Below are positions 8,010 through 17,149 of a stretch of DNA of 64,000 nucleotides, in pieces. The position numbers were made by a program, and so were the translations under genes. Below the pieces are notes generated by a model. That model made no database searches and was not told the origin of the DNA. It saw nothing but the letters and a program-made list of their open reading frames with translations. Positions within the stretch are counted from its first letter, which is position 1; every line of letters begins with the position of its first letter. The stretch spans positions 3,720,001-3,784,000 of the forward strand of contig NZ_CP090978.1 of NCBI RefSeq assembly GCF_021513275.1, written 5' to 3'. Source of the stretch: Paenibacillus hexagrammi (GTDB taxonomy: Bacteria > Bacillota > Bacilli > Paenibacillales > NBRC-103111).

Positions 8010-9239
8010 TCAAACCGTCGCCTGCTTTTCTTCGCCGCTATCCGCCTTTTTAACCCCTTTTTTCACTAAAAGGAAGTAGGACAGCATTGCGATTGCACTC
8101 GTGCATAAAATAATGACACCCAACGGAACTGCCGTGTCTTCTCCAGCGATACCGACTAGTGGAGAAACGACAGCGCCGAGCAAAAAGGGAATGACGCCCA
8201 TCAGCGCAGCCGCACTTCCCGCCATATGCCCCTGGCTCTCCATCGCAAGTGGAAATGCCGCCGTGGATGTAATCCCGATGGAGGCTACAAAGAAAACGAG
8301 CGGAATTACGAGCGCATACAGTGGTCCGTGGAAATAGGCCACCAATAAGACGGTAACGCTGGCAGCAGCGGCAATCCATAGTCCGAGCTGCAGGAAGGTC
8401 TGCTCCGACACACGGTGTGCCATACGACCGACTAACTGCGAGCCAATAATCAAGCTGATACCGTTGGAACCGAACAACAGAGCAAATACCGTAGGAGAAA
8501 CGCCGTAAATATTTTGATAAATAAAAGGGGTCCCGGAGACGTACGCGAATACCCCCGCGATCATGATCCCCTGCGCAAGCATATAGCCCGTAAAGGAGCG
8601 GTCGCGCAAAAGAGATCCGTAGTTGCGTAATTGCTGAACAAAATTACTAGGACTACGGCGCTCGACAGGAAGCGTCTCCTGGAGCTTCCACTTCGTCATG
8701 GCCAGAAGGTAGATCCCCAGCAGCGACAAGGCAACAAAGACACCTACCCAGCTAGAGACCGCTAACACTCCGCTTCCCGTTACAGGTGCTACAAGAGGCC
8801 CCAGATTCCCGACAAGCAGGAGCATTGAGAAAAATTTGGTGAGCTCGTGGCCGCTAAACATATCGCGTGCGATTGCACGGGATATCACAATGCCCGCCGA
8901 CGCCACGAATCCCTGCACGAGCCGCGAGAGAATCAGCAGCCAAATACTTGGCGAGATCGCACAAGCTACTGATGCCGCAACATAGATTGCCATGGAAATG
9001 AGCAGCGGCTTGCGTCTGCCATGGACGTCGCTGAGCGAGCCCATGACCAACTGGCCAACGCCAAGTCCCAGCAGACATGCAGTCAAACTGAGCTGAACGA
9101 GGGAAGCTGTTGTCCCAAATTGCTTGACGATCTGAGGAAAAGCCGGTAAATACATATCAATGGTAAAAGGCCCGAGTGTCGAAAATAAACCGAGCAGCAG
9201 CGCCAGCCTCACGGTATTGTTATTGCTTTTGTGACTCAT
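8010..9239 (-). CDS. Bcr/CflA-family multidrug efflux MFS transporter
   Basis: This is a 409-residue proton-driven major facilitator exporter with 12 predicted helices. The first loop carries the family-A motif form GSLSDVHGRRKPLL, and the N-terminus (GLFSTLGPFTIDMYLPAFPQI) is characteristic of the Bcr/CflA drug-resistance subgroup. The tail is charged and cytoplasmic (KKGVKKADSGEE). The ATG follows GGAGAAGGAG. The gene is monocistronic. The substrate is unknown; relatives export bicyclomycin, chloramphenicol or sulfonamides. Confidence 0.88.
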   Translation of the reverse strand: MSHKSNNNTVRLALLLGLFSTLGPFTIDMYLPAFPQIVKQFGTTASLVQLSLTACLLGLGVGQLVMGSLSDVHGRRKPLLISMAIYVAASVACAISPSIWLLILSRLVQGFVASAGIVISRAIARDMFSGHELTKFFSMLLLVGNLGPLVAPVTGSGVLAVSSWVGVFVALSLLGIYLLAMTKWKLQETLPVERRSPSNFVQQLRNYGSLLRDRSFTGYMLAQGIMIAGVFAYVSGTPFIYQNIYGVSPTVFALLFGSNGISLIIGSQLVGRMAHRVSEQTFLQLGLWIAAAASVTVLLVAYFHGPLYALVIPLVFFVASIGITSTAAFPLAMESQGHMAGSAAALMGVIPFLLGAVVSPLVGIAGEDTAVPLGVIILCTSAIAMLSYFLLVKKGVKKADSGEEKQATV

Positions 9240-9400
9240 TCTTTGATGTTCTCCTTCTCCAAGTTTGATTCCATTTTCAGAAATCTGATCTATTTGTTGT
9301 TACACCATATCATAACTGTATAGAATTTGACAACAGTTTTTATTGTAAGGAACAAAAGCGCGGAGCGGCCCGCTACATGGGTTCGGAGTCTAATTATATA

Positions 9401-9443
9401 GAAAAAATACAGACCAACCGCGAGTTCGGCGGTCGATCTGTAT
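9401..9443 (-). terminator. Terminator of GH30 gene
   Basis: On the minus strand a 15-bp stem (ATACAGATCGACCGC paired with GCGGTTGGTCTGTAT, two mismatches) is followed directly by six T residues, five bases after the GH30 stop codon. Confidence 0.8.
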
Positions 9444-9447
9444 CAAA

Positions 9448-11961
9448 TTATCCAAGTATCTTGGATGCTGCAAATGTGAGATCCTTAATATCAATCTTTT
9501 GATCTCGATTTAGATCAGCTATCTTAGCCGTTGCCCAATCTGCACTGTTAGAATCCTTGCCGTAATGATAAGCCACAATCGCTAGATCGCCTACACTTAT
9601 GTGTCCATCTTTGTTGAGATCAGGAGATTTAATAGCTGCTGCCTGAAAGAGTTCTACCGCGCTGCCCAATGCTGCTAAGGCAGTGTCCACCTGAGATTGC
9701 GTCGCATTTGCACTGTCTTTTACCACTTCTGCTGCATCAATCGCAGTACCGAAGGCATCTTTGGCCGCCTGTGGGTATTGGCCTGGTTCTGTGCCAACGA
9801 CAGCAGCTTCATAAAGACTTTGTGCATTCATAATGGCCGTTGTCAGAGCGGACTTATCTACATTTTCTTCTACACTACCAATCGAAATTCTCTTGCTGCC
9901 AAGCGCTGCCTGAAACACGGATCCATCAGAATTAGCAAGTTCTGCCTTAGAAGCTTCAATCGTGCCAATCGTGTCTTGAACACCCGCTTTTACTTTAAAA
10001 TTTAAATTCAAAGCCGGAATGCTTGCTCCAGTTATACCTCCAATGTTAGCTGCAATAAGCCTGACTTTGCCGGCCGTTGTTTTGTCCTCTCCGACAATTT
10101 CAATGTTACTATTTGCCCCTGCCGCACTTACATAGTCAAATTTATCGGCATCATAGGTCAATGTAAGGTCTTCGGCATAAACACGATCTCCCAAGTTGTT
10201 CAAGCTAACTCCCACTGTAAAGCTGCTACCAGGCGTCACACTGTTGTCAGCTGAAAGTGCTGCTGTTGGTACTAGGGTGCCGTTATTCAAATCCGCAACA
10301 AAAGTCGTAACGCTTTGGGCAGGCAGCTCGGCCGTAAAGGAATTATTCGACACATTGAGGGGCGCTCCGGCAACAAGATTCCTAGTGCCATCCGTTAACC
10401 ATGAAGCTACACTCGTTGCGGTCTCGTTTTGCAGAACAAATTTTTGACTCACGGCTGAATTCCCCTTATTTACTGCTACAATAACCGCTTTATTGCTGCC
10501 TTTATATGCAGATATAAATACCTGCGGATCGGGATTTTTAGTGGCTTCTACCCTAACATAGCCGGGTCGGATAAATTTCGAGTATTGGGCCATCATGTAT
10601 CCACGCTTACTTATCGTTCCGTCTTCTTTCATGGGACCGTATTGTCTTCGTATATACCACCATACGTATGTTTGGAAGTTCCCTTCTACCATGGCATTAT
10701 ACATATGCTCTGCAACGCCTAATGCCTCGGGCCAACGATCCGCTGAATTATTCTCACTATTTGGATAGTACACTTCCGTCATCCAGAGTTCTTTACCCGA
10801 ACCTTTCTGTTCAAAAAGCGGGTACGGGAAATCTTTATAACTTGTGCCATACGTGTGAGCGCCTAGAATATCCAAATTTGCTAATGCTTCCGGATCGTTC
10901 AATATCGGGTCTGACATTTGCTTCACGTAAGAAAATGACTCCGGTGCGATAACCCTGTTATGGATAGCTCCCGCATTTTCTTTCATAAAGCGCAGCATTT
11001 CTTCGGGACTCCACCACGTCCAATCGTATGCATAATCAGGCTCATTTTGAACAGAAATCGCATACAGATCCACACCATGACTCTTCATGTATGAATCGAA
11101 TTCATTCAAATACTGTGCATATTCATCGTACATATCATGTTTAAGGCGTTTCGCTGATGGAACTTCAATATATGCAGTTAGGTTGATATTATCGATATTC
11201 GGTCCATCTGCGCCGGTAGTTACCAGTTTTAACGTATTGTTCCCGCTATTCATAGGAACTTGAATGGATCGTTCTCCCCAAGTTGACAGGCTGCCGGTAG
11301 TTGCAAAGGCTACATTAGAGAGCACTTTCGCCCCATTCACATAAACATCTAGATTGCTTGTTTCTTCCTGTTGAGCGTACCGAATCTTTACGTTTTTCGT
11401 GCCTGTACTGCCAATTCCAATATTCCCCCACTGAATGGCCGCACCCGATGCTGCTTGAAAGTTGACATATCCTGTGCCGGAATAACCGGGCTGGGTCGCT
11501 TCCGTTGTGGAACTGGTTAGAGTTGTTCCCGTCTCCGCTTCATATGTGGTGCCGCTCCCTGAGCTCATCCCGAGGGTGAAGGTCTCGAGCATTTCACTTG
11601 GAGGGTTCCATGGAGATGCAAACACGATTGCTCCCCGCTCAATCGCTTTTTTAGCTGTTTCCAGTTCTTTATACCAGTTATTCTTATCTGGATCGATAAA
11701 AATCCTTAAAACAGAAAAACCCAACTGATTCTCTCCGTTACCAAAAGCGGTTTCTCTTTGCTCAGGTGTCAAATCCCCGATCCGCCGGGTGGTTAATCCC
11801 ACCAAATCCACGAATCACTTGCTTCTCTGCCGATAAATTAACAACTACATCATTAGCTTCCGAAGCGGCTAATGCCTCCGTCGATAAGGGGACGAGGAAT
11901 AACGGCAGTGCGGTTACACATGCCAAGAGAATGCTACATGTTTTTTAAAACGTAAATTCAC
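9448..11961 (-). CDS. Secreted GH30 glucuronoxylanase with CBM, cohesin-like, FIVAR and dockerin domains (frameshifted)
   Basis: This is a secreted endo-xylanase of GH30, probably subfamily 8 (XynC-like), which cleaves glucuronoxylan next to methylglucuronate side groups. The acid/base Glu is in VQNEPD and the nucleophile Glu in WMTEVYYP; IRRQYGPMKEDG matches the glucuronate-recognising loop. A CBM6/35-like module of about 120 residues (YEAET...) is inserted inside the barrel, between WNPPSEMLETF and AKRLKHDMY. After the barrel come a cohesin-like domain (VYAEDLTLTYD), a FIVAR domain and a dockerin with two calcium loops (DLNKDGHISVGD, DLNRDQKIDIKD). The frame is broken twice near the start: A6 at 11941-11946 needs A7 to join the GTG start and signal peptide, and two bases are missing from a Trp codon near 11781. 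The GTG follows AAGGAG. Confidence 0.88.
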
Positions 11962-12163
11962 TGATTTCAACTCCTTGAGTAGTTAATAGGCTATTCCTTG
12001 CCAATAATGTCTATCACCATTTCCCTTCTTTTTTTCATACGTTCCCTCGAATTTGCTGTTAATGAAATTTTAATCAAACATGGATAGGAATTATATGGAA
12101 TATTTTATTAAAAAACTATAAATATTTTGTATCTTCCTTACTTCCTTAAAAATAGAATAATGA
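11962..12163. other. Upstream region of GH30 gene
   Basis: This AT-rich stretch separates the xylanase from the ABC transporter operon. The ribosome binding site AAGGAG (11971-11976, minus strand) precedes the GTG start. I see no confident promoter or cre box. Confidence 0.4.
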
Positions 12164-12194
12164 AACTCGGTTCCCCATGGGGAGAGAACCGAGT
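12164..12194 (-). terminator. Terminator of ABC sugar operon
   Basis: A 9-bp perfect stem (ACTCGGTTC/GAACCGAGT), extended by partly paired inner bases, lies 20 bases after the solute-binding protein stop and is followed on the minus strand by TTTCATTATTC. Confidence 0.6.
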
Positions 12195-12214
12195 CCGCTA
12201 GGCTGGTAAAGATA

Positions 12215-13819
12215 TTATTTCTTGTAGGTTTGCTGATATGCCTCTCTTCTTTCTTTCATAACGGCTTCGCCGCCTGCATCTTTCCATTCCTTGACCTGCT
12301 GGTCATAGATATTGTCGACATCCGAAGACTTGGCCGTAATAATCTTTGCGAGCATCTGCTTAACCTTGTCGGTCAGTATCTGTGAATACTTGATTTCCGC
12401 TTGAATGGGAATGTCCACACGTGGACCTGTGTAGCCATCTCGGGCACCAGTCTTAATACTGTCAATGGTAAAATCTTTAAATTGCGGGTCGGTTGCATTG
12501 GCCGCCATGTTCTGTTCCGGGTTGTCCGTGCTCACGTATTTGCCATTCATAATCATGGCATAATCTTGATTATTAAAAAGAATCTGATTGGCTTCAGGCG
12601 TTGTCAAGGCAAATGGAATGCCATCATCACCTGTTTTGTAAGAAACGTCTTCTTGTCCGAATTGAAGTGCGATCAGATTCTTCGGTTCCGCCATCCAGTT
12701 CAAATATTTGATAACCGAATCAACATTTTTACTCGCTGCTGGAACCATCAGATAAATACCGCTAGGAGAATACATCGGTTTAGGATACTTGCCGTTCGAT
12801 GCTTTGAATGGATCAATCGGTGCTAGAACAGCCTCAGGATTATTTTTCTTCAGGTTTGCATAATACCCGCTGTAAACAGGATCGTTTGTGTTCGGGGTAG
12901 CGGACCCTGCTAGGCCACTGACGACTTGCTTGTTGAAAGTCTGACTGAAATCTGCCTCTAGCGGGAAGTCTTTATCGATCAGGCCTTCATTGTACAGTTT
13001 GTTTAAAAACTGGAAGGCTTCCTTGTTGCCAGGTAGCGTCCATCCGTCTGGATCAGCAAATAAGTCTTCTTCGGAGATTTTACTCCAGTCCCAGAAGGAG
13101 TTGGTTAGCGGTTTAATATGGAACATATCGATCAATGTAAAAGGAATGACTTTACCGCCAGTATTCCCCGGATCCTTCTCCTTAAAAGCTTTCAATGCTT
13201 GATACCATTCATCCCTTGTCGTCGGCAAAGGCAGGTTCAACTTATCCAGCCAATCTTTACGGATAATACTTGTCGTTTGGGATTGGATGACCCGGAGTGC
13301 CGGAATGGCATATTGCTTGCCGTTAAAAACGCCATCCTTCAGTGTTGGAGCAAGCACTTTCTTCAACTGCGGTCCGTATTTCTCAATCGCCTGCCCCAGA
13401 TCCGCAATGCCGCCATTTTGCACATAGCTTTGAACGGTTGGCTTGTCATACGTAAAGACGAGATCCGGTGCGGTTCCCGACGCCATTAATACATTGAGCT
13501 TCTTGACTTCCTCGGAGCGAGGGACCGTGACAAACTTCACTGTGATATGATTCGGATCTCCGAAGTTTTTCTGCACGTATTGTGTCATGAAATTGTCAGT
13601 GATGGGCGGAGCCCCCGCTGGTGCATTACTCCGATCAAACAGCTCGACTGTTAACGTGATTGGCGGACCCTTAGGATTCTCGCTCGCACCTGCCGAACTT
13701 CCCGGCGAAGCTGAGTTACTTGAGCTGTTTGGTGAGCTGCTGCATCCTGCAAGCGCGATAGCAGTCGTCGCTAATACTGCCATAGCTGCGTTCAATGTCT
13801 TGCGAAATTTTACTCGCAT
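12215..13819 (-). CDS. Extracellular sugar-binding lipoprotein of LplA type
   Basis: This is the substrate-binding component of an oligosaccharide ABC importer of the Paenibacillus/Bacillus LplABC group. The 534-residue precursor has lipobox LAGC (Cys26) and a Ser/Asn-rich tether, then a long type-1 solute-binding fold (MASGTAPDLVFTYD, ending in KERREAYQQTYKK). The chosen ATG is 8 bases after GGGAGG. An upstream extension would overlap the permease gene and has no homologous look. It is the last gene of the operon after the two permeases. No ATPase is encoded here; members of this group usually share an MsmX-type ATPase encoded elsewhere. Confidence 0.9.
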   Translation of the reverse strand: MRVKFRKTLNAAMAVLATTAIALAGCSSSPNSSSNSASPGSSAGASENPKGPPITLTVELFDRSNAPAGAPPITDNFMTQYVQKNFGDPNHITVKFVTVPRSEEVKKLNVLMASGTAPDLVFTYDKPTVQSYVQNGGIADLGQAIEKYGPQLKKVLAPTLKDGVFNGKQYAIPALRVIQSQTTSIIRKDWLDKLNLPLPTTRDEWYQALKAFKEKDPGNTGGKVIPFTLIDMFHIKPLTNSFWDWSKISEEDLFADPDGWTLPGNKEAFQFLNKLYNEGLIDKDFPLEADFSQTFNKQVVSGLAGSATPNTNDPVYSGYYANLKKNNPEAVLAPIDPFKASNGKYPKPMYSPSGIYLMVPAASKNVDSVIKYLNWMAEPKNLIALQFGQEDVSYKTGDDGIPFALTTPEANQILFNNQDYAMIMNGKYVSTDNPEQNMAANATDPQFKDFTIDSIKTGARDGYTGPRVDIPIQAEIKYSQILTDKVKQMLAKIITAKSSDVDNIYDQQVKEWKDAGGEAVMKERREAYQQTYKK

Positions 13820-13889
13820 GTTTCGTACCTCCCTTTCATCCTCTAGAGTATATAGTGAATTCAACCGCTTGAAGCGGTCGAGACAGCTA

Positions 13890-14762
13890 TCAACCTTTAA
13901 CTGCACCAACAAGCATGCCAGATATAAAATAACGTTGAAGCCAAGGGTATACGAGTAGAATGGGCACAGTTGCAAACATAATGCTTGCGGCCTGTAAGCT
14001 CTCCGGAACCGGCGCAGAACCTCCAAATCCCTCCTGTGCCGTGGCGTCATTCACCTGACTGTTGATCACGATCTCATAGAGCTTCTGTTGAATCGGGTAT
14101 AGGCGTGAGTCATTGATATAGAACAGAGCATCCTGAAACATGTTCCATCGGTCGACAGCGGAATACAGAGCCAATGTAGCCAAAATCGGCAGTGACAGCG
14201 GCAGCACGATTTGCATTAAATAACGAAAATGACCGCAGCCGTCCATCCAAGCGGAATCTTCCAGTTCAGCAGGGAGCTGCGTGAACGATGTTTTCAGGAT
14301 AATCAAGAGGAAGGCGTTGATAAGCAGCGGTAAGACCAGCGACCCTACGCTATTCAATAGATGAAGCTCTTTAATCAATAAATAGTTTGGGATAATGCCC
14401 GGATTAAAGAACATGGTTATGATGATCATTGCGAACAGAATATTTCTTCCCTTAAAATTCCGTCGGCTAAGCGGATACGCAGCCAGGATCGTAGCGATCA
14501 AGCTCACAAAGGTGTAACCGACAACAAGGCAAATCGTAAACAGCAACGAGCGAATCATGCTCAGGTCACCAAATACGTTCTTATACGGTTCGAAATTTAA
14601 ATCTATCGGCCATAATGTCACTTCGCCGGACATGATTGCCCGATTACCACTTAGAGATAACGCGAACATATGGATCATGGGCACCACGCAAAACAAACAG
14701 AAGATACCCAGCAAAAGCATAATAATTGTATTGCCTATTTTCTCAGCCGGATTTTGAGTCAT
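13890..14762 (-). CDS. Sugar ABC transporter permease, LplC/MalG type
   Basis: This inner-membrane subunit has 290 residues and six predicted helices. The EAA loop (ELEDSAWMDGCGHFRYLMQIVLP) contacts the ATPase; the usual Ala-x-x-Asp-Gly pattern is present with Cys in place of Ala after the Gly. The long C-terminal extracytoplasmic loop and the ending QRYFISGMLVGAVKG are typical of the LplC branch. The ATG lies 6 bases after GGGGGT and 14 bases after the upstream permease gene, so the two are in one operon. Confidence 0.9.
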   Translation of the reverse strand: MTQNPAEKIGNTIIMLLLGIFCLFCVVPMIHMFALSLSGNRAIMSGEVTLWPIDLNFEPYKNVFGDLSMIRSLLFTICLVVGYTFVSLIATILAAYPLSRRNFKGRNILFAMIIITMFFNPGIIPNYLLIKELHLLNSVGSLVLPLLINAFLLIILKTSFTQLPAELEDSAWMDGCGHFRYLMQIVLPLSLPILATLALYSAVDRWNMFQDALFYINDSRLYPIQQKLYEIVINSQVNDATAQEGFGGSAPVPESLQAASIMFATVPILLVYPWLQRYFISGMLVGAVKG

Positions 14763-14776
14763 AGATGTACCCCCAT

Positions 14777-15738
14777 TTAGAAAATGCCCTGATTATTGAT
14801 TTTTCTCGAAATGAACTCTGCCGACAGCAGAAGAATTAGTCCTACTACGGATTGGAACAAGCCGACAGCAGTTGCAAGTGCGAATCTTGCCGACTGAATC
14901 CCTACAGAGTATACATAAGTGCTGATTACTTGAGCGTAATCCATCACATATGAGTTCTTCAGAACATAAGGCTGTTCGAAGCTGATATTCGCCATATTCC
15001 CGATCTGAAGAATGAACAGGACGACGATGGTCGGCTTAATCCCTGGCAAAGTAATATGCCAAATCTTGCGCATCCGGGTTGCACCATCCACTTCTGCCGC
15101 TTCATACAGCTCCTTATTAATTCCTGTAAGCGCTGCCAAATACAAAATCGTTCCCCATCCGGCATTGTGCCAAACCCCTGTCCCAACATAAGTAGCAATC
15201 CATAGAGCCGGTTTTTCCAAGAATGGAACGGGGGAGCGCCGATTGCCATCAGCATATGATTAATCGAACCATTATTCGTTGAAAGCAACTCGATGGCCAT
15301 TCCCCCAACGATGACCCACGAAATAAAATGCGGCAAATACATCAATGTCTGGCTTACTTTCTTGTACCACTGCACCCGTAGTTCATTCAGAAGAAGGGCT
15401 AATAGAATAGGAACCGGAAAGGTAAGCAATCCGAGCACGTTCAACATCAGAGTGTTGCGTAGTGCCTTATAAAATTCGGGCATGGTGAAAATTTCTTTAA
15501 AGACCGCGAAGCCTACCCAAGGACTGGCCCAAACCCCTTTAAAAATGTTGTAATCCTTGAAAGCAACCATAACGCCAGCCATCGGAATATACCTAAAAAT
15601 GATAAAGAATGCCATGGGTATGGTCATCATTGCGTAAAGTGGCCATTGTCTTTTCAAGTAGGCGACGCCACCTCCTTTAACTGCAAGAATGGAGGTTGTA
15701 GTTCTTGCTTCTGTTTTCATTACATCATTCCTCTCCAT
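14777..15738 (-). CDS. Sugar ABC transporter permease, LplB type (frameshifted)
   Basis: This partner permease would be about 320 residues. The N-terminal two-thirds (FRYIPMAGVMVAFKDYN...) is in one frame up to GAPP, and the rest (VPFLEKPALWIATYVGTG..., with EAA loop ELYEAAEVDGATRMRKI) continues in another. The switch falls at a run of five G (15230-15234, plus strand). One extra base restores an unbroken family sequence, so this is either a sequencing contraction or a fresh mutation. Two ATGs (15738 and 15720) both have acceptable ribosome binding sites. If the break is real, the importer would lack one channel subunit. Confidence 0.85.
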
Positions 15739-15844
15739 CTGGTGTACTCACCTCTTTGTAACTATTGGTATTGTTGCTTTCATCAGATGCGTCAGATACA
15801 AACAATCCTGAGCTCCTGAAGATTTTTTTATATTTGCATTGTAG

Positions 15845-15859
15845 TGTTAAGCGCTTACA
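15845..15859. promoter_or_regulatory. cre-like operator upstream of LplB operon
   Basis: The sequence TGTTAAGCGCTTACA is a near-palindrome around AAGCGCTT, the core of LacI-family and CcpA operators. It lies about 110 bases upstream of the permease start. It deviates from the 14-base cre consensus by one extra base on one side, so CcpA binding is plausible but not certain. Confidence 0.45.
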
Positions 15860-15917
15860 AAATCCATGGACAAACTTTTACCCATTTGTACTAATTATGG
15901 ATAACATTTTTTGCATG

Positions 15918-15953
15918 GAAAAAGGACCTATCGCTATCCTCGATAAGTCCTTT
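15918..15953 (-). terminator. Terminator of AraC gene
   Basis: A 13-bp stem (AAAGGACCTATCG/CGATAAGTCCTTT, one G-U pair) is followed on the minus strand by a T5 run. It separates the AraC regulator transcript from the ABC operon. Confidence 0.75.
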
Positions 15954-15957
15954 TATC

Positions 15958-16779
15958 TTACTTGTTTATGATATTTAACTCCTGCCGATCGGACCTGCTA
16001 TTATGCAGCAGAAGTCTGGAGGGGGGAAATCCCTTTATTTTTTTGAATAACTTGCTGAAATAATAAATGTCTTCAAAACCGCATTTATAGGCAGCCTCCT
16101 GAACGGTAAACTCACCGCTAAGGAGGATATTCTCAGCATTGTTGATTTTCATTCTATTGATATATTCTTTGACGGATGTTCCCATGTTTTTCTTGAATAG
16201 CGTTCCAAAATATGCGGTAGTCAAACCACTAATAGATGCTAGCTCTTCAACCTCAATTTGTTTCTGCAAGTTGCTTAATACGTATCTAATAGCTCTCTGA
16301 ATACGTTTGTCTATATTCAAATTGTTGCCTTTGTAATAGAGAGACTTGAAATAATAATGAAGAATGAGAAGCAGTAATGCACGCGCTTTCAATTCATAAC
16401 CTTCGTTTTTCTTTAACCATTCAAATGTTAATTCATTGTATAAGGATTGCAATTCCTCCTGCTCACCGATATGCGAAATGAAAGGAAACGGTAAGCGAAT
16501 GTCTCTGCCTTTCAAATCATAGAGATGAATGTTCAGTGCATAACTGGTCATCAAATTAGTTGGGTCGGTGGTTGCGCTTCGGCGGCTGCCTTTAGGAATA
16601 CATATGAGATCACCTTGATTGACTTCATACACGGTGCCGTTAATAGAATAATAAGCTCTACCTTTGAAGATATAGGTTAAGTCGATAAAATCTGTTGTGG
16701 CATCTTCAATAATCCAATTGGGTGTGGAGTGTCTATTGATGAATAATTCAATTTGAGGATTAATTTCGATATATTCCAT
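15958..16779 (-). CDS. AraC-family transcriptional regulator
   Basis: This 273-residue protein has an N-terminal cupin-like sensor domain (residues about 20-100, with the GDLICIPKGS turn) and a C-terminal double helix-turn-helix of the AraC/XylS type. The latter includes ELASISGLTTAYFGTLFKK and the second-helix pattern AAYKCGFEDIYYFSKLFKK. It is encoded upstream of and co-directionally with the LplB operon, but ends in its own terminator. The most likely role is sugar-responsive activation of that importer and perhaps of the xylanase. The ATG follows GAAAGGATG. Confidence 0.88.
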   Translation of the reverse strand: MEYIEINPQIELFINRHSTPNWIIEDATTDFIDLTYIFKGRAYYSINGTVYEVNQGDLICIPKGSRRSATTDPTNLMTSYALNIHLYDLKGRDIRLPFPFISHIGEQEELQSLYNELTFEWLKKNEGYELKARALLLLILHYYFKSLYYKGNNLNIDKRIQRAIRYVLSNLQKQIEVEELASISGLTTAYFGTLFKKNMGTSVKEYINRMKINNAENILLSGEFTVQEAAYKCGFEDIYYFSKLFKKIKGFPPSRLLLHNSRSDRQELNIINK

Positions 16780-17110
16780 AAGAAATCATCCTTTCTACAA
16801 GCAATATTATACAAATAACCCAATACCTGATTATTGATTATATTCTAATATGAGATATTTCTAGATTCAAGAAACTTTAGTCTGGAAAGTAAAGAACATA
16901 CTTCGAAACGTACAGAACATTTATATATAAAGTGAGAACTCAGCTTCAATGAAAGAAAACAGTGATATTCCAGAGTTATTTAGAATCCAAGGGACTCCGC
17001 GAGTAAATGATGGTTTGTTGCAAGGACACACTAAACAAAAATAAAATGCCACCCCAAAAGGTGGCACAAATGAAAAAAAAGAAAAGAAAATCGTAAGTAA
17101 AAGTAAATAA
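16780..17110. other. Intergenic region with a small hairpin
   Basis: No coding frame is supported here. A 7-bp hairpin (TGCCACC/GGTGGCA, 17047-17066) followed by A-rich sequence is present and could be a weak terminator on the minus strand. The 16780-16900 part must contain the AraC promoter, but I do not see a convincing -35/-10 pair. Confidence 0.4.
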
Positions 17111-17111
17111 A

Positions 17112-17144
17112 AATAAAAAAAAAGACCAGGCTCCCGCCTGGTCT
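17112..17144 (-). terminator. Terminator of nrdJ
   Basis: A perfect 9-bp stem AGACCAGGC/GCCTGGTCT with a 4-base loop is followed on the minus strand by nine or more T residues. It lies 6 bases after the last stop codon. Confidence 0.85.
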
Positions 17145-17149
17145 TCCCC

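Noticed and set aside
13820-14050. N-terminal extension of the sugar-binding lipoprotein
   Set aside because: It would overlap the permease gene and places the lipoprotein signal 77 residues inside; the internal ATG has a good ribosome binding site.
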